64,000 nt of DNA from Neorhizobium huautlense (GTDB lineage: Bacteria > Pseudomonadota > Alphaproteobacteria > Rhizobiales > Rhizobiaceae), in contig NZ_PVBM01000015.1 of the NCBI RefSeq assembly GCF_002968575.1, positions 62,001-126,000 of the forward strand. Reading direction: 5' to 3'. This document shows positions 38,944 to 48,951 of the stretch, one piece after another. Under the pieces are notes generated by a model. The model searched no databases, had not been told where the DNA came from, and saw nothing but the letters and a program-made list of their open reading frames with translations. How positions within the stretch are numbered: the first letter of the stretch is position 1; each line of letters begins with the position of its first letter. Position numbers and translations under genes: made by a program.

Positions 38944-41052
38944 ATGTCCCAATCCGCAATGCATCAATCAATGGCACCGCAGAGCGCGGAAGAAGCAATC
39001 GAGGGCCTGCCGGCAGGCTTCGGCGAAGGTTGGGCAGGACGCGCAGCCTTCTGGATCGCCTTCACCTTTAGCCTGTTCCAGCTCTGGACAGCCGCCTACG
39101 GCACGCTCGCCAGCCAGATCGTCCGCGCCATGCATGTGGGTTTCCTGCTGCTGCTAGGCTTCGTGCTTTTCGGCAATCTCGTCGCCAAGACCAAGGCCGG
39201 TAAAATCTGGTTCTGGGCTCTGGGTGTTCTCGGCTTCCTTACAGGGGTCTACAACTGGGTCTTCTACGAGGATCTAATACAAAGGGCCGGGTTCCTGACG
39301 ACGCCGGACCTCATCGTCGGAACTGCACTCGTCATCCTCGTGTTCGAAGCCGCGCGAAGGCTGATGGGCCTGCCGTTGACGATCATCGCCGGCATCTTCC
39401 TTGCCTACTGTTTCCTCGGTCAATACGCGCCGGGACCTTTCGTCCACCGCGGCTACGATTTCGAGCAGATCGTCGAAAACTTCGCCTACGGCACCGAAGG
39501 CATCTACGGTACGCCGATCTACGTTTCGGCCGCCTATATCTTCATCTTCGTCGTGTTTGCCGCCTTTCTCGAGAGAGCCGGCATGCTGGCGCTGTTCAAC
39601 GACTTTGCGCTGGGCCTGGTCGGCACCTGGCGCGGCGGACCGGCACAGGTCTGCGTCATGTCGTCAGCGCTAATGGGCACGATCTCCGGCTCCGGCGTCG
39701 CCAACGTGGTGGCGTCAGGGCAGTTTACCATCCCGCTGATGAAGCGTTTCGGCTTCCGCTCCGCCTTTGCGGGCGGTGTCGAGGCAACTTCCTCGATGGG
39801 CGGGCAGATCATGCCGCCTGTCATGGGCGCGGTTGCCTTTATCATGGCCGAAACCCTGAACGTTTCCTATGCGGAAGTCGTCAAGGCGGCGATCATCCCG
39901 GCGATCCTCTATTTCGGCGTCTGCTTCTGGATGGTTTTCCTGGAAGCCGGCAAAGCCGGGCTGAAAGGGATGAGCAGAGCAGATCTCCCGAACCCTTGGG
40001 CGGCAGTCAGGGAACATTGGCCGCTCATTCTTCCGCTTGCCGCACTCGTCTATCTGCTTTTTGCGGGATATACGCCCATCTTCGCCGGAACCATGGGGCT
40101 GGCGCTGGTCATCGTGCTCATCCTTGGAATGCCGCTGGCTGCGAGTATCGGTCCACTGGCCTTCCGGATCGTCTTCTGGATTGTTCTCGGCCTCGCCGCC
40201 GCGTCCTTCCTGCGCTACGGGGTCGATTTTCTGGCGATCGTCATCCTGGCGCTGATCGCAGGCTGTCTTTTCGTGAAAGGCGGCAAGGAAACGCTTGCCA
40301 TCTGCCGGGATGCCATGGCGGAAGGCGCAAAGAATGCGCTTCCCGTCGGCATTGCCTGCGCCATCGTCGGCATCGTCATCGGTACACTGACGCTCACCGG
40401 CATCGCGTCGACTTTCGTCGGCGCCATCATCCGTGTCGGGGAGCACAGCATGTTCCTGTCGTTGGTGCTGACGATGATCACCTGCCTGATCCTCGGCATG
40501 GGCATTCCGACGATCCCGAACTACATCATCACCTCGTCGCTTGCCGGTCCGGCGCTCCTGGAACTCGGAGTGCCCCTGATCGTCAGCCACATGTTCGTCT
40601 TCTATTTCGGCATCATGGCTGACCTGACACCGCCGGTGGCACTTGCGTGCTTTGCTGCAGCCCCCATGGCAAAAACCTCCGGCTTCAAGATCTCGATCGA
40701 AGCGACAAAACTCGCTACGTCAGGCTTTGTCGTACCCTTCATGGCTGTCTATACCCCGGCTTTGATGCTGCAGGATCCCGGGACGATAGCAGCCACCTGG
40801 GGGTATCCGGTAGAGGTGATCTACGTCTTCCTGAAGGCGTGCTTCGGCATCGCGTTGTGGGGCACGGCGGTGGTCGGCTTTCTTTTCGCGCGCATGGCGA
40901 TCTGGGAGCGGCTGCTTGCCTTTGTCGCAGGCGCGAGCCTCGTCATGGCTCTGCCCTGGACAGACGAACTGGGTTGGGCGCTCGGCATCATCGTGGTCGC
41001 TCAGCACTGGTGGCGCAATCGCGGAGCGCCCGCCGCACCAGCGCTTACATGA
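38944..41052 (+). CDS. TRAP transporter permease, fused 4TM/12TM subunits (TAXI type)
   Basis: A 702-residue polytopic protein joining the small (DctQ-like, about 35-200) and large (DctM-like, about 210-700) permease parts, as is normal for TAXI systems. Recognisable DctM features include SSALMGTISGSGVANVVASG, EATSSMGGQIMPPVMGA and GMGIPTIPNYIITSSLAGPAL. Import is driven by an ion gradient. The N-terminal 30 residues are hydrophilic. The DUF1850 gene overlaps the stop by 4 bp. Confidence 0.95.
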   Translation: MSQSAMHQSMAPQSAEEAIEGLPAGFGEGWAGRAAFWIAFTFSLFQLWTAAYGTLASQIVRAMHVGFLLLLGFVLFGNLVAKTKAGKIWFWALGVLGFLTGVYNWVFYEDLIQRAGFLTTPDLIVGTALVILVFEAARRLMGLPLTIIAGIFLAYCFLGQYAPGPFVHRGYDFEQIVENFAYGTEGIYGTPIYVSAAYIFIFVVFAAFLERAGMLALFNDFALGLVGTWRGGPAQVCVMSSALMGTISGSGVANVVASGQFTIPLMKRFGFRSAFAGGVEATSSMGGQIMPPVMGAVAFIMAETLNVSYAEVVKAAIIPAILYFGVCFWMVFLEAGKAGLKGMSRADLPNPWAAVREHWPLILPLAALVYLLFAGYTPIFAGTMGLALVIVLILGMPLAASIGPLAFRIVFWIVLGLAAASFLRYGVDFLAIVILALIAGCLFVKGGKETLAICRDAMAEGAKNALPVGIACAIVGIVIGTLTLTGIASTFVGAIIRVGEHSMFLSLVLTMITCLILGMGIPTIPNYIITSSLAGPALLELGVPLIVSHMFVFYFGIMADLTPPVALACFAAAPMAKTSGFKISIEATKLATSGFVVPFMAVYTPALMLQDPGTIAATWGYPVEVIYVFLKACFGIALWGTAVVGFLFARMAIWERLLAFVAGASLVMALPWTDELGWALGIIVVAQHWWRNRGAPAAPALT

Positions 41053-41408
41053 GCCTCTGCATCCTTGCCGGCGGCAAACTGGCTACCGTCGCCGCTATGC
41101 TTTTTACATTGTCCTGGAGCCATTCGGTCCAGAAGACCGAATGGCGTGAGACTTGGGCTGTGACGCCCGACGGATTAGAGATTCGCGAAGCAGCCATCAA
41201 AGGTTCCGGTGCCGGGATGGAACCAGGACCGGATGCCAGACTGCAGGACGGCTGGTGGGTGTGGCATCCGACGCTACCGCCTCAGCCGCGCCTTATGCTC
41301 GCCGCATCCGGAGCGACGGGCGGCGGATGGTTGCTGTGCCATGAGCGCGGCTGCCTGACGATCGGTGCGACGTCTGGAGAGGCGGCGGTTCTTTCGCCCT
41401 GTCCATGA
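41049..41408 (+). CDS. DUF1850 family protein (TAXI-TRAP associated)
   Basis: A 119-residue protein that begins with a hydrophobic segment (about 5-25) and contains LSWSHSVQKTEWRETWAV, the conserved DUF1850 stretch, then GAGMEPGPDARLQDGWWVW. DUF1850 genes often sit beside TAXI-TRAP transporters, and here translation is coupled to the permease through an ATGA overlap. Its role is unknown; a periplasmic or membrane-attached accessory function is a reasonable guess. Confidence 0.86.
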   Translation: MSLCILAGGKLATVAAMLFTLSWSHSVQKTEWRETWAVTPDGLEIREAAIKGSGAGMEPGPDARLQDGWWVWHPTLPPQPRLMLAASGATGGGWLLCHERGCLTIGATSGEAAVLSPCP

Positions 41409-41583
41409 TGGATGATCTGAGGCCGCTCTGAAAAGAACCAGTTCCTTAAAGGTTTAGCCTCCCGCTTGAACCTCTTTTCACCGGATGTCGCTATCACCGG
41501 CCTTATGAATATGCTGAGGACGTGCCGGCTGCCCATAACGGGCCTGCGGCCGATCGGATGCCGGCGCAGGCGTGAGAAACAGG

Positions 41584-42699
41584 ATGGGTCATATACGCCC
41601 GCTGACGGGCACCGATATTCCAGTCGTGGCTGCGCTGTTCCAGCGCATATTCCGCCAGTCTGGCCATGACCCCTCACCGGAGTTGATCGGATACCTCCAG
41701 GAACTTTACATCGAGGATGAAGCCTGTGCAGCCGACCTTCCCTCTCTCGTCCACGTTGCCGAGGGCGGCGAGATTTCCGGGTTTGTAGGACGGCATGTTC
41801 TACCCATGCGGTTCGGAGATCGGCCTGTCAGAGCCGCGCTCCTGACCTCCATCATGGTGGACGAGCGCTCCGGCGATCCCCTCGCTGGAGCAAAGATGCT
41901 CAGAGCAGCCTTGAACGGCCCGCAGGATTTCTCTTTCAGTGAAACCGCCAGCGAAGTTTCGATGCGGATGTGGAAACATCTCGGCGGAATTGCCTTGCCG
42001 TCCTACAGTCTCGACTGGGTCCGCGTCATCCGGCCCGCCGCCTTCGCGCTGGAGAATGCCGAGCGCCGTTACCCGAGGCTCGGCCTTTTCAAGCAGATCG
42101 CGTCGCGCACGGACAATCTCTTCCAGCGCCGTACGTCGCCCGACCGGCTGCGTTGGCTTGGTGTCTCAGCCACGCTTTCCACAAAGGGCGGGATTTCCAT
42201 CCGGGAAATCGACCAGGAGGCTTTTGCAGACCTTTTTGCAATGATGACGGAACGCTTTCTCCTGAGGCCCGGCTGGTCTCACGAGGAGGTTTTGCGGGTG
42301 ATTTCGAAGACGTTGGAGAAACCTGAGTTCGGGCACCCGGCGTTTTGCGCCGTTCTCAATCGCGTGGAGGAGCCTATCGGAGGCTTCTTTTACCATTGGC
42401 GCCCACAGATCACCGCCCGGATCGTCCAGATGCTTGCCGCCCCTTCGCAGGAGGAGACAGTTGTGGATGCGGTAATCGCCCATGCAGCAACCAAGGGCGC
42501 AAATGCGGTGCGCGGGCGAACGCAGCCTTTCCTGATGGAAGCGATGCTCGGCAAGCGGATCGCTTTCATCAACAGCGCGTCAAGCGTGCTTCATTGCCGA
42601 GACCCCCACATCCGGCAGGCCATCCAGTCCGGGAACGGTTTTCTGAACGGATTGGCAGGCGAACAATGGAGCCGCCTGATCGGCGGGCATTTCGGGTAA
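41584..42699 (+). CDS. GNAT-like acyltransferase family protein
   Basis: A 371-residue protein that looks like a GNAT-fold protein in the N half (HIRPLTGTDIPVVAALFQRIFR, then VHVAEGGEISGFVGRHVLPMRF), with a second alpha/beta half of weaker similarity. The acetyl-CoA loop is not clearly conserved, so acyltransferase activity is uncertain. Start is either the ATG at 41584 or a GTG at 41572. It stands alone, with a 175-bp gap upstream that shows no clear element, and a 7-bp hairpin (42715-42733) after it. Confidence 0.7.
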   Translation: MGHIRPLTGTDIPVVAALFQRIFRQSGHDPSPELIGYLQELYIEDEACAADLPSLVHVAEGGEISGFVGRHVLPMRFGDRPVRAALLTSIMVDERSGDPLAGAKMLRAALNGPQDFSFSETASEVSMRMWKHLGGIALPSYSLDWVRVIRPAAFALENAERRYPRLGLFKQIASRTDNLFQRRTSPDRLRWLGVSATLSTKGGISIREIDQEAFADLFAMMTERFLLRPGWSHEEVLRVISKTLEKPEFGHPAFCAVLNRVEEPIGGFFYHWRPQITARIVQMLAAPSQEETVVDAVIAHAATKGANAVRGRTQPFLMEAMLGKRIAFINSASSVLHCRDPHIRQAIQSGNGFLNGLAGEQWSRLIGGHFG

Positions 42700-42800
42700 A
42701 CCAGACCCTCGGATGAGAAACACACTGTTTCTCCGGTTTCGGTTGTTCGAATACTCAATCTCGGGCTAGCTTCTCCATCAATCGAGACGGAGATCAGCCC

Positions 42801-43724
42801 ATGTCCTTCTTTCCCGGAACAGACCCGGTTGCCGGTGATGCTTTCGCCTGCGATGCGATCGAGAACCTGATCATTCCACGGACCAGCGATATTGGCGGCT
42901 TTGCCGTCAGGCGCGCCCTGCCGACCCGGCAGCGGCGACTTGTCGGGCCGTTCATCTTCTTCGACCGGATGGGGCCTGCACTGCTGCGCGCCGACGAGGC
43001 TCTGGATGTCAAGCCGCACCCGCATATCGGGCTTTCGACCGTCACCTACCTTTTCGACGGCGAGATCAAGCACCGCGACAGCCTTGGCACCGAACTCGTC
43101 ATCCGTCCCGGCGACATCAACCTGATGACGGCCGGCCGCGGCATCGTCCATTCGGAACGCACGCCGGAAAACCTGCGCGGCCATCCGCTTTCGGTGTCCG
43201 GCCTGCAGACCTGGCTGGCACTGCCGGATGACAAGGAGGAGATCGCCCCGGCCTTTGCTCACACCGGCAAAGAAGCCATGCCCGTGATCGATGCGGACGG
43301 CGCCAGGGGACGGGTGGTGATCGGTTCGTTTGAAGGACTTGGTTCTCCGGTCCCGATGTTTACAGATACGCTCTATGTCGACCTGCGGCTGGAAGCCGGG
43401 CGTCGCTTTCCCTTCGCCGCTCAGCACGAGGAAAGAGCCATCTACATCCTGTCCGGCGAACTTGTCGTCGCCGGCGACCGGTTCGCTGCCGATCAGCTTC
43501 TGGTCTTCCGCCCCGGCGATCCGATCACGCTCGACGGCGGGCCTCAGGGCTGCCACCTCATGTTGTTCGGCGGTGCAGCTCTCAATTCCAAACGCTATAT
43601 CTGGTGGAACTTCGTTTCCTCCTCGAAAGAGCGAATCGAAAAGGCAAAGGAGGAATGGCGTACGGGCCGTTTTGATATCGTGCCGGGCGACGAGGAGGAG
43701 TTTGTCCCCTTGCCGATGGGTTAA
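42801..43724 (+). CDS. Pirin family bicupin protein
   Basis: A 307-residue bicupin. The N-terminal metal site is seen in KPHPHIGLSTVTYLFDGEI, followed by KHRDSLGT and the GRGIVHSE block. The second cupin (about 175-290) includes FPFAAQHEERAIYILSGEL. Bacterial pirins can act as quercetinases or regulators; this one cannot be assigned. GGAGA precedes the ATG. It is independent of dxs, which starts 101 bp downstream. Confidence 0.92.
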   Translation: MSFFPGTDPVAGDAFACDAIENLIIPRTSDIGGFAVRRALPTRQRRLVGPFIFFDRMGPALLRADEALDVKPHPHIGLSTVTYLFDGEIKHRDSLGTELVIRPGDINLMTAGRGIVHSERTPENLRGHPLSVSGLQTWLALPDDKEEIAPAFAHTGKEAMPVIDADGARGRVVIGSFEGLGSPVPMFTDTLYVDLRLEAGRRFPFAAQHEERAIYILSGELVVAGDRFAADQLLVFRPGDPITLDGGPQGCHLMLFGGAALNSKRYIWWNFVSSSKERIEKAKEEWRTGRFDIVPGDEEEFVPLPMG

Positions 43725-43825
43725 AATCGGTTAGAACCGGGGTTTGGACAACTTGAAAAAGCCTGTTTTCTTCTCATCTTGTGGAAGGACAGACTTCCGG
43801 ACAAGAGCAGAAAAGGCCAGCCCCT

Positions 43826-45745
43826 GTGACATCAACGCCTATCACGCCGTTGCTCGACAAGGTCATGCTTCCCGCTGATCTTCGCGAGATCGATGACCGC
43901 GACCTGCCGCAGCTTGCCCGTGAAGTGCGCGATGAGATGATCGATGCGGTGTCGCGGACCGGGGGGCACCTCGGTGCGGGTCTCGGCGTCGTGGAGCTGA
44001 CAATCGCCATCCACAAGGTGTTCAACACGCCCGACGACCGGCTGATTTTTGATGTCGGCCACCAATGTTATCCGCACAAGATCCTCACCGGCCGACGCGA
44101 CCGTATCCGGACACTCCGCCAGGAAGGCGGGCTTTCGGGCTTCACGCGGCGGGCCGAGAGCGAATACGACCCGTTTGGAGCCGCGCACTCTTCCACCTCG
44201 ATTTCCGCCGGCCTCGGCATGGCGGTGGCAGCCGATCTTTCGAAGTCAAAGCGCAACGTGATTTCGGTGATCGGCGATGGCGCGATGTCTGCGGGCATGG
44301 CCTATGAAGCTCTCAACAACGCCGGCGCGCTCGATGCCCGGCTGATCGTCATCCTCAACGACAACGACATGTCGATCGCTCCGCCGACGGGCGCGATGAG
44401 CGCCTACCTGGCGCGGCTTGCCTCGGGCCGCACCTATATGGGCTTCCGCGACCTCGGCAAGAAACTGACCGCCTATCTCGGCCGCGGGATCGACCGGGCG
44501 ATAACCCGCGCCGTTGAGCATGCTCGCGGTTATGTAACGGGCGGCACCATGTTCGAGGAGATGGGCTTTTATCATATCGGCCCGATCGACGGCCATTCCT
44601 TCGACCACCTCCTTCCCGTGCTGCGCAATGTCCGCGACAATGCCCGGGGCCCTGTCCTGATCCATGTCTGCACGCAGAAGGGCAAGGGGTATGCCCCGGC
44701 GGAAGCCGCAGCCGACAAATACCACGGCGTCAACAAGTTCGATGTCATTACCGGCGCGCAGGCAAAATCGAAGCCGAATGCGCCGAGCTATACCAGCGTC
44801 TTCGGCGCAGCACTGGTGCAGGAAGCAGGTTTCGATGAGAAGATCGTCGGAATCACCGCCGCCATGCCGAACGGCACCGGCATCGACAAATTTGCTGACG
44901 CTTTTCCCTCGCGTACCTTCGATGTCGGCATCGCCGAGCAGCATGCGGTGACCTTCGCGGCCGGTCTGGCCGCGGAAGGCTACAAGCCGTTCTGTGCCCT
45001 TTATTCGACCTTCCTGCAGCGCGGCTACGACCAGGTCGTACATGACGTGGCAATCCAGGGCCTTCCCGTCCGCTTCCCGATCGACCGTGCCGGCTTCGTC
45101 GGCGCCGACGGGCCGACCCATGCGGGATCGTTCGACACGACCTTCCTCGCCACCCTGCCTGGCATGGTGGTGATGGCTGCCGCCGATGAAGCCGAGTTGA
45201 AGCACATGGTGCGCACTGCCGCAGCCTATGACCAAGGCCCGATCTCGTTTCGCTATCCGCGCGGCGAAGGCGTCGGTGTCGAACTGCCGGAGCGCGGTGA
45301 GATCCTCGAAATCGGCAAGGGCCGCGTCGTGAAGCAGGGAGCAAAGGTTGCGATCCTCTCCTTCGGCACAAGGCTCAAGGACTGTTTGCTGGCGGCAGAA
45401 GATCTCGACGCAGCCGGACTTTCAACAACCGTCGCGAATGCCCGTTTCGCCAAGCCGCTCGACCACGACATGATCCGTCAGCTCGTCCGCCATCACGAGG
45501 TGCTGATCACCATCGAGGAAGGCGCCGTCGGCGGCTTCGGCAGTCACGTGCTGCAATTCCTCGCCTCCGAGGGATTGCTCGACAACGGGTTGAAGATCCG
45601 CTCCATGGTCCTGCCGGATATCTGGATGGAACAGGCGAGCCCGGATGCCATGTATGCCAAGGCCGGCCTCGACCGCGCCGGCATCGTCTCCACCGTCTTC
45701 AACGCGCTCGGCCAAACCCGGATCGGCGTCGGTTTCGCGGGGTGA
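43826..45745 (+). CDS. dxs: 1-deoxy-D-xylulose-5-phosphate synthase
   Basis: Thiamine-diphosphate enzyme that starts the MEP pathway by condensing pyruvate with glyceraldehyde 3-phosphate. It is 639 residues. [17 protein letters not shown], the ThDP motif [49 protein letters not shown] and the [12 protein letters not shown]-terminal block are conserved. A GTG at 43826 is chosen because the family N terminus (about 10 residues before LLDKV) fits; a longer GTG start at 43781 is possible. ispH at the other end of the window codes for the last step of the same pathway. Confidence 0.95.
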   Translation: MTSTPITPLLDKVMLPADLREIDDRDLPQLAREVRDEMIDAVSRTGGHLGAGLGVVELTIAIHKVFNTPDDRLIFDVGHQCYPHKILTGRRDRIRTLRQEGGLSGFTRRAESEYDPFGAAHSSTSISAGLGMAVAADLSKSKRNVISVIGDGAMSAGMAYEALNNAGALDARLIVILNDNDMSIAPPTGAMSAYLARLASGRTYMGFRDLGKKLTAYLGRGIDRAITRAVEHARGYVTGGTMFEEMGFYHIGPIDGHSFDHLLPVLRNVRDNARGPVLIHVCTQKGKGYAPAEAAADKYHGVNKFDVITGAQAKSKPNAPSYTSVFGAALVQEAGFDEKIVGITAAMPNGTGIDKFADAFPSRTFDVGIAEQHAVTFAAGLAAEGYKPFCALYSTFLQRGYDQVVHDVAIQGLPVRFPIDRAGFVGADGPTHAGSFDTTFLATLPGMVVMAAADEAELKHMVRTAAAYDQGPISFRYPRGEGVGVELPERGEILEIGKGRVVKQGAKVAILSFGTRLKDCLLAAEDLDAAGLSTTVANARFAKPLDHDMIRQLVRHHEVLITIEEGAVGGFGSHVLQFLASEGLLDNGLKIRSMVLPDIWMEQASPDAMYAKAGLDRAGIVSTVFNALGQTRIGVGFAG

Positions 45746-45754
45746 CGGATCTAC

Positions 45755-46756
45755 TCAGTTGTCGGCCGTCGTCAGAAACAGGATGTGCAAATCCTTTTCC
45801 GGATAGAAATCCGTCGCCGTCATCTCGAAGGTCGTGGGACCGACCTTCTTCACGCCATTGCCGCAAAAGCTGACGTAGTTTTGCGGACGCCCTTTGTCGA
45901 CGGTCAGCTTGAATTTGCCGATCGGTCCGTTCCAGTTGGCGCCGGTGGTGAGGATGTATGACACCCATTGCTCGGTATAGTGCGGCCCGGATTTGCCTGC
46001 GGCCGCTTCCAGCTTGGCGGCGGTCTTCATGAAGCCGGTATCAAGACAATAGCGATCCACGTAGGTGTCGTAGTTGAAACCCGGCTTGCCATCCTCGATG
46101 AAGCTCATGGCAACCGTGCCGCCGACGCTCGGCTTGTAGCGGTGGCTGACGCGTACTGGTTTCCCGGCGGGAAACGTGGTTTTCCACCAATAGACGGAAC
46201 GCAACGTCCAGACCGGCCGCAGATCCTCCTGCCAGCCCTTTCCGGCATCGTAGCGATCGACATAGACCAAGCCCTCGGAGATCCAACGCTTCTTGACGTC
46301 CTCGGGCAGGTTCTTGAGCGCCTCGCCAGTCTTTTCACTATAGGGCAGAAGCGGAACTTGCTGAGCCAGCAATTCCTCCGTGCGATCGATGCCCATCGCG
46401 ATCACCCGCTGCTGCAGCTGCGGCGTGATCTGTCTGCCGTCCTGAATGACCGAAAACCCAAGGAAGTTGTCGCTTTCCGGATCACCGTAAGCAATGTCGC
46501 TTTGCGAACCGCCGACGACATCCGGCATGGGAAAAGCGATGATGCTTTCAAAATCGCTCTTGCCGCTATTCCTGAAGACATAGTCCACCAGAACCTCGTC
46601 CTGGGAAATGTAGAGGTTTTCCTCTTCCATGGTCACTTCGGAGGTCTGGGAGTAGATGAGACCGCCGGTCGTCAGTTCGGCGGTCGTATCATTGGCCAAG
46701 GCCGAATTGGAGGCCAATAAAAGCCCGCCCAACAAAAAGGTCCACCGCATTTCCAT
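45755..46756 (-). CDS. DUF4424 family exported protein
   Basis: A 333-residue protein with a signal peptide (MEMRWTFLLGGLLLASNSALAND, cleavage near 22). The domain begins LTTGGLIYSQTSEVTMEEENLYIS, the DUF4424 hallmark, continues with VDYVFRNSGKSDFESIIAFPMPDV, and ends DFYPEKDLHILFL. Function is unknown; it is probably periplasmic. It is convergent with dxs (9 bp) and lies downstream of a chemoreceptor gene from which a terminator separates it. Confidence 0.88.
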   Translation of the reverse strand: MEMRWTFLLGGLLLASNSALANDTTAELTTGGLIYSQTSEVTMEEENLYISQDEVLVDYVFRNSGKSDFESIIAFPMPDVVGGSQSDIAYGDPESDNFLGFSVIQDGRQITPQLQQRVIAMGIDRTEELLAQQVPLLPYSEKTGEALKNLPEDVKKRWISEGLVYVDRYDAGKGWQEDLRPVWTLRSVYWWKTTFPAGKPVRVSHRYKPSVGGTVAMSFIEDGKPGFNYDTYVDRYCLDTGFMKTAAKLEAAAGKSGPHYTEQWVSYILTTGANWNGPIGKFKLTVDKGRPQNYVSFCGNGVKKVGPTTFEMTATDFYPEKDLHILFLTTADN

Positions 46757-46805
46757 CCCTCCAGCCTGGTTGGGCCGGACGATAGACCGGAACCTTTAAA
46801 CAGAA

Positions 46806-46837
46806 AAGGCAGGCCAAAAAGCATTCCGGCCTGCCTT
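46806..46837 (-). terminator. Rho-independent terminator of the first chemoreceptor gene
   Basis: A perfect 10-bp stem (46806-46815 with 46828-46837) and 12-nt loop. On the minus strand a T-rich stretch (TTTCTGTTT) follows the stem. It lies 20 nt past the stop of the gene ending at 46858. Confidence 0.75.
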
Positions 46838-46857
46838 GGCATTTTATTGTTCGGGGA

Positions 46858-48798
46858 TCAGAATTCCGACCAGTCTTCCCTCACCGCGGCTGCGGTTGCC
46901 GTCTTGCCGGAGAAGGCACGGGCGACCGTCGAGCGCAATGCATTGACGGGCGATGCTGCGGGGCGGGCTTCGGCAGGAGCGGCCATCGGTCGTGCGATGC
47001 GGCCAGTGGAAGGTCCTCCGAGATTGAACTGCTTCAGGAGCGCATCCAATGCCTCGGCTTCATGGGCGAGCTTGTGGCTCGCGGCAGTCTGCTCTTCCAC
47101 CATGGCCGCGTTCTGCTGCGTGCCCTGATCCATGGTGTTGACGGAGGTGTTGATCTCCTGCAACCCGGTGGACTGCTCGCGGGTGGAAATGACGATCGCA
47201 CTCAGATGCTCGTTGATCTGCTGCACCTCGCCGACGATCGCTTCCAGCGCCTGACCGGTTTCCCCGACCAGAGCCACCCCGGCATCGACCTGCTGGCTGG
47301 AGGTCGTGATGAGCGACTTGATCTCCTTTGCCGCGTTGGCCGAACGTTGGGCGAGTTCGCGAACTTCCTGCGCGACGACGGCAAAGCCCTTGCCCGCATC
47401 CCCCGCACGGGCGGCTTCGACGCCGGCGTTCAGGGCAAGCAGGTTCGTCTGGAACGCGATGTCGTCGATGACGCTGATGATATTGATGATCTCGCCGGAG
47501 GACTTTGAGATCTGCTCCATGGCGGAGACGGCGCGACGAACCACTTCGCCCGATTTCTCGGCACCGATCCGGGCGCGCTGCACACGCTGGCCGACATCTT
47601 CGGCGCGACGGGCCGATTCCCTGACGGTCGTCGTCACCTCTTCGAGTGCGGCCGCGGTCTCCTCGACAGAAGCCGCCTGCTGTTCGGTACGGCGGCCGAG
47701 GTCGTCGGCAGCGGCACGGATTTCGACGGCGCCCGCGCTGATTGCGGATGCGTTATCGCCAACTGCGCGGAGGGCTGCCTGGAGCTTCTCGAGCGCCTGG
47801 TTGAAATCGGTCCGTAGCCGGTCCAGACGGCCGGAGAACGGCTTTTCAAGCCGATAGGCGACATCGCCATTGGCAAGGCTTGCGAGGCCCGAAGCGAGCG
47901 AGTCCATGGCGAATTCAATCTCGGCGGCTTCCTTGGCTTTCTGCGCATCGTTGGAGAGACGTTCGCGCTCATTGGTCTCACGCAGCGCGTCGGCGTCATG
48001 GGCAAGCCGCTGCTTTTCGATCGCGGCATCCTTGAAGACCGCAACGGCCTTGGCCATCAGGCCCACCTCGTCACCGCGATCGAGAGCGGGAACATCAATG
48101 TTATGGTTGCCGCCGGCGAGAGAGGTCATGGCCTCCGTCATGCCGATGATCGGGGTGACGATCGCCCGCGACAAAGCCCAGACCAGGCCCGCTGCGATCG
48201 CGCCGGCGAGGCCGCCACCCAGGAGGAGCGCCATCAGCAAGTCACCAAACGCGTCGGCCTGCTCGATGCGCGTACCCGTCGTCAGGTCCATCGCCTGCTT
48301 CTTGATTCTAGCCGCGGCGTCGCGGAAGCCGTCGAGCTGGCCCTTGGCCTGGTTGCGGCCGATTTCGATCACCTGATCGATCGGCAAGTCGGTGTTCTTG
48401 CGTGCGGCAAGCTGGGGTTCGGTCAGCTGGGTGTGGAAGACGTCGGCGGCTACGCGCATGGCGTCCAGCGAAGCGATGAGGTCCGGCATGCCTGCGGCTG
48501 CCTTCTTGGCAGCGTCGATGGCGGCAATCATCTTGTCGCGGTTGACGAACACATCCTTGTAAGTGCTGTCGCTCTTGAAGAGCAGGAAACCACGCTGATT
48601 GACGGCCTGCTCCAGCATCGCTTCGAGCGCCGCATCGACGTTCATCATGATTTCCTGCGCAGTGATCTGCTGCACGGAGGCGCGGTTAGACCTCAAGGAC
48701 TGCCAATAGACGCCCGCCGAAGCGAGCAGGCAGACCGACATCAGAGCCACGAAGGTAATGATCAGTTTTTTATTGAGGGAGAGATTTTTTAGTGACAT
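46858..48798 (-). CDS. Methyl-accepting chemotaxis protein with helical-bundle sensor and CheR-tether-like tail
   Basis: A 646-residue chemoreceptor. TM1 (about 12-34), a four-helix-bundle periplasmic domain (35-185, including [11 protein letters not shown]), TM2 (about 190-212), HAMP (213-265), a second HAMP-like segment and the signalling hairpin. The hairpin tip has [21 protein letters not shown]. The C terminus ends DWSEF, which matches the xWxxF pentapeptide used by CheR/CheB to dock on receptors. The start at 48798 ([13 protein letters not shown]) is preferred over one 48 bp upstream. The ligand cannot be predicted. Confidence 0.93.
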   Translation of the reverse strand: MSLKNLSLNKKLIITFVALMSVCLLASAGVYWQSLRSNRASVQQITAQEIMMNVDAALEAMLEQAVNQRGFLLFKSDSTYKDVFVNRDKMIAAIDAAKKAAAGMPDLIASLDAMRVAADVFHTQLTEPQLAARKNTDLPIDQVIEIGRNQAKGQLDGFRDAAARIKKQAMDLTTGTRIEQADAFGDLLMALLLGGGLAGAIAAGLVWALSRAIVTPIIGMTEAMTSLAGGNHNIDVPALDRGDEVGLMAKAVAVFKDAAIEKQRLAHDADALRETNERERLSNDAQKAKEAAEIEFAMDSLASGLASLANGDVAYRLEKPFSGRLDRLRTDFNQALEKLQAALRAVGDNASAISAGAVEIRAAADDLGRRTEQQAASVEETAAALEEVTTTVRESARRAEDVGQRVQRARIGAEKSGEVVRRAVSAMEQISKSSGEIINIISVIDDIAFQTNLLALNAGVEAARAGDAGKGFAVVAQEVRELAQRSANAAKEIKSLITTSSQQVDAGVALVGETGQALEAIVGEVQQINEHLSAIVISTREQSTGLQEINTSVNTMDQGTQQNAAMVEEQTAASHKLAHEAEALDALLKQFNLGGPSTGRIARPMAAPAEARPAASPVNALRSTVARAFSGKTATAAAVREDWSEF

Positions 48799-48951
48799 GA
48801 CGACTTTCGCTTTTTCCGGATGACACAGCCTGGGCGTCTCCTCCATCCGCAGAAAACCGCAAGTCGATTAAAATTACGTTGAACCGTCTCCCAAGTTTTC
48901 ATAGGCGATGGCCTTGCCAGCAACATGCGGGGCGGGCATTGACATAATATC

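Noticed and set aside
42715..42733. GAGAAAC/GTTTCTC hairpin after the GNAT-like gene as a terminator
   Set aside because: A 7-bp stem but no clear T-run downstream; not strong enough to list.
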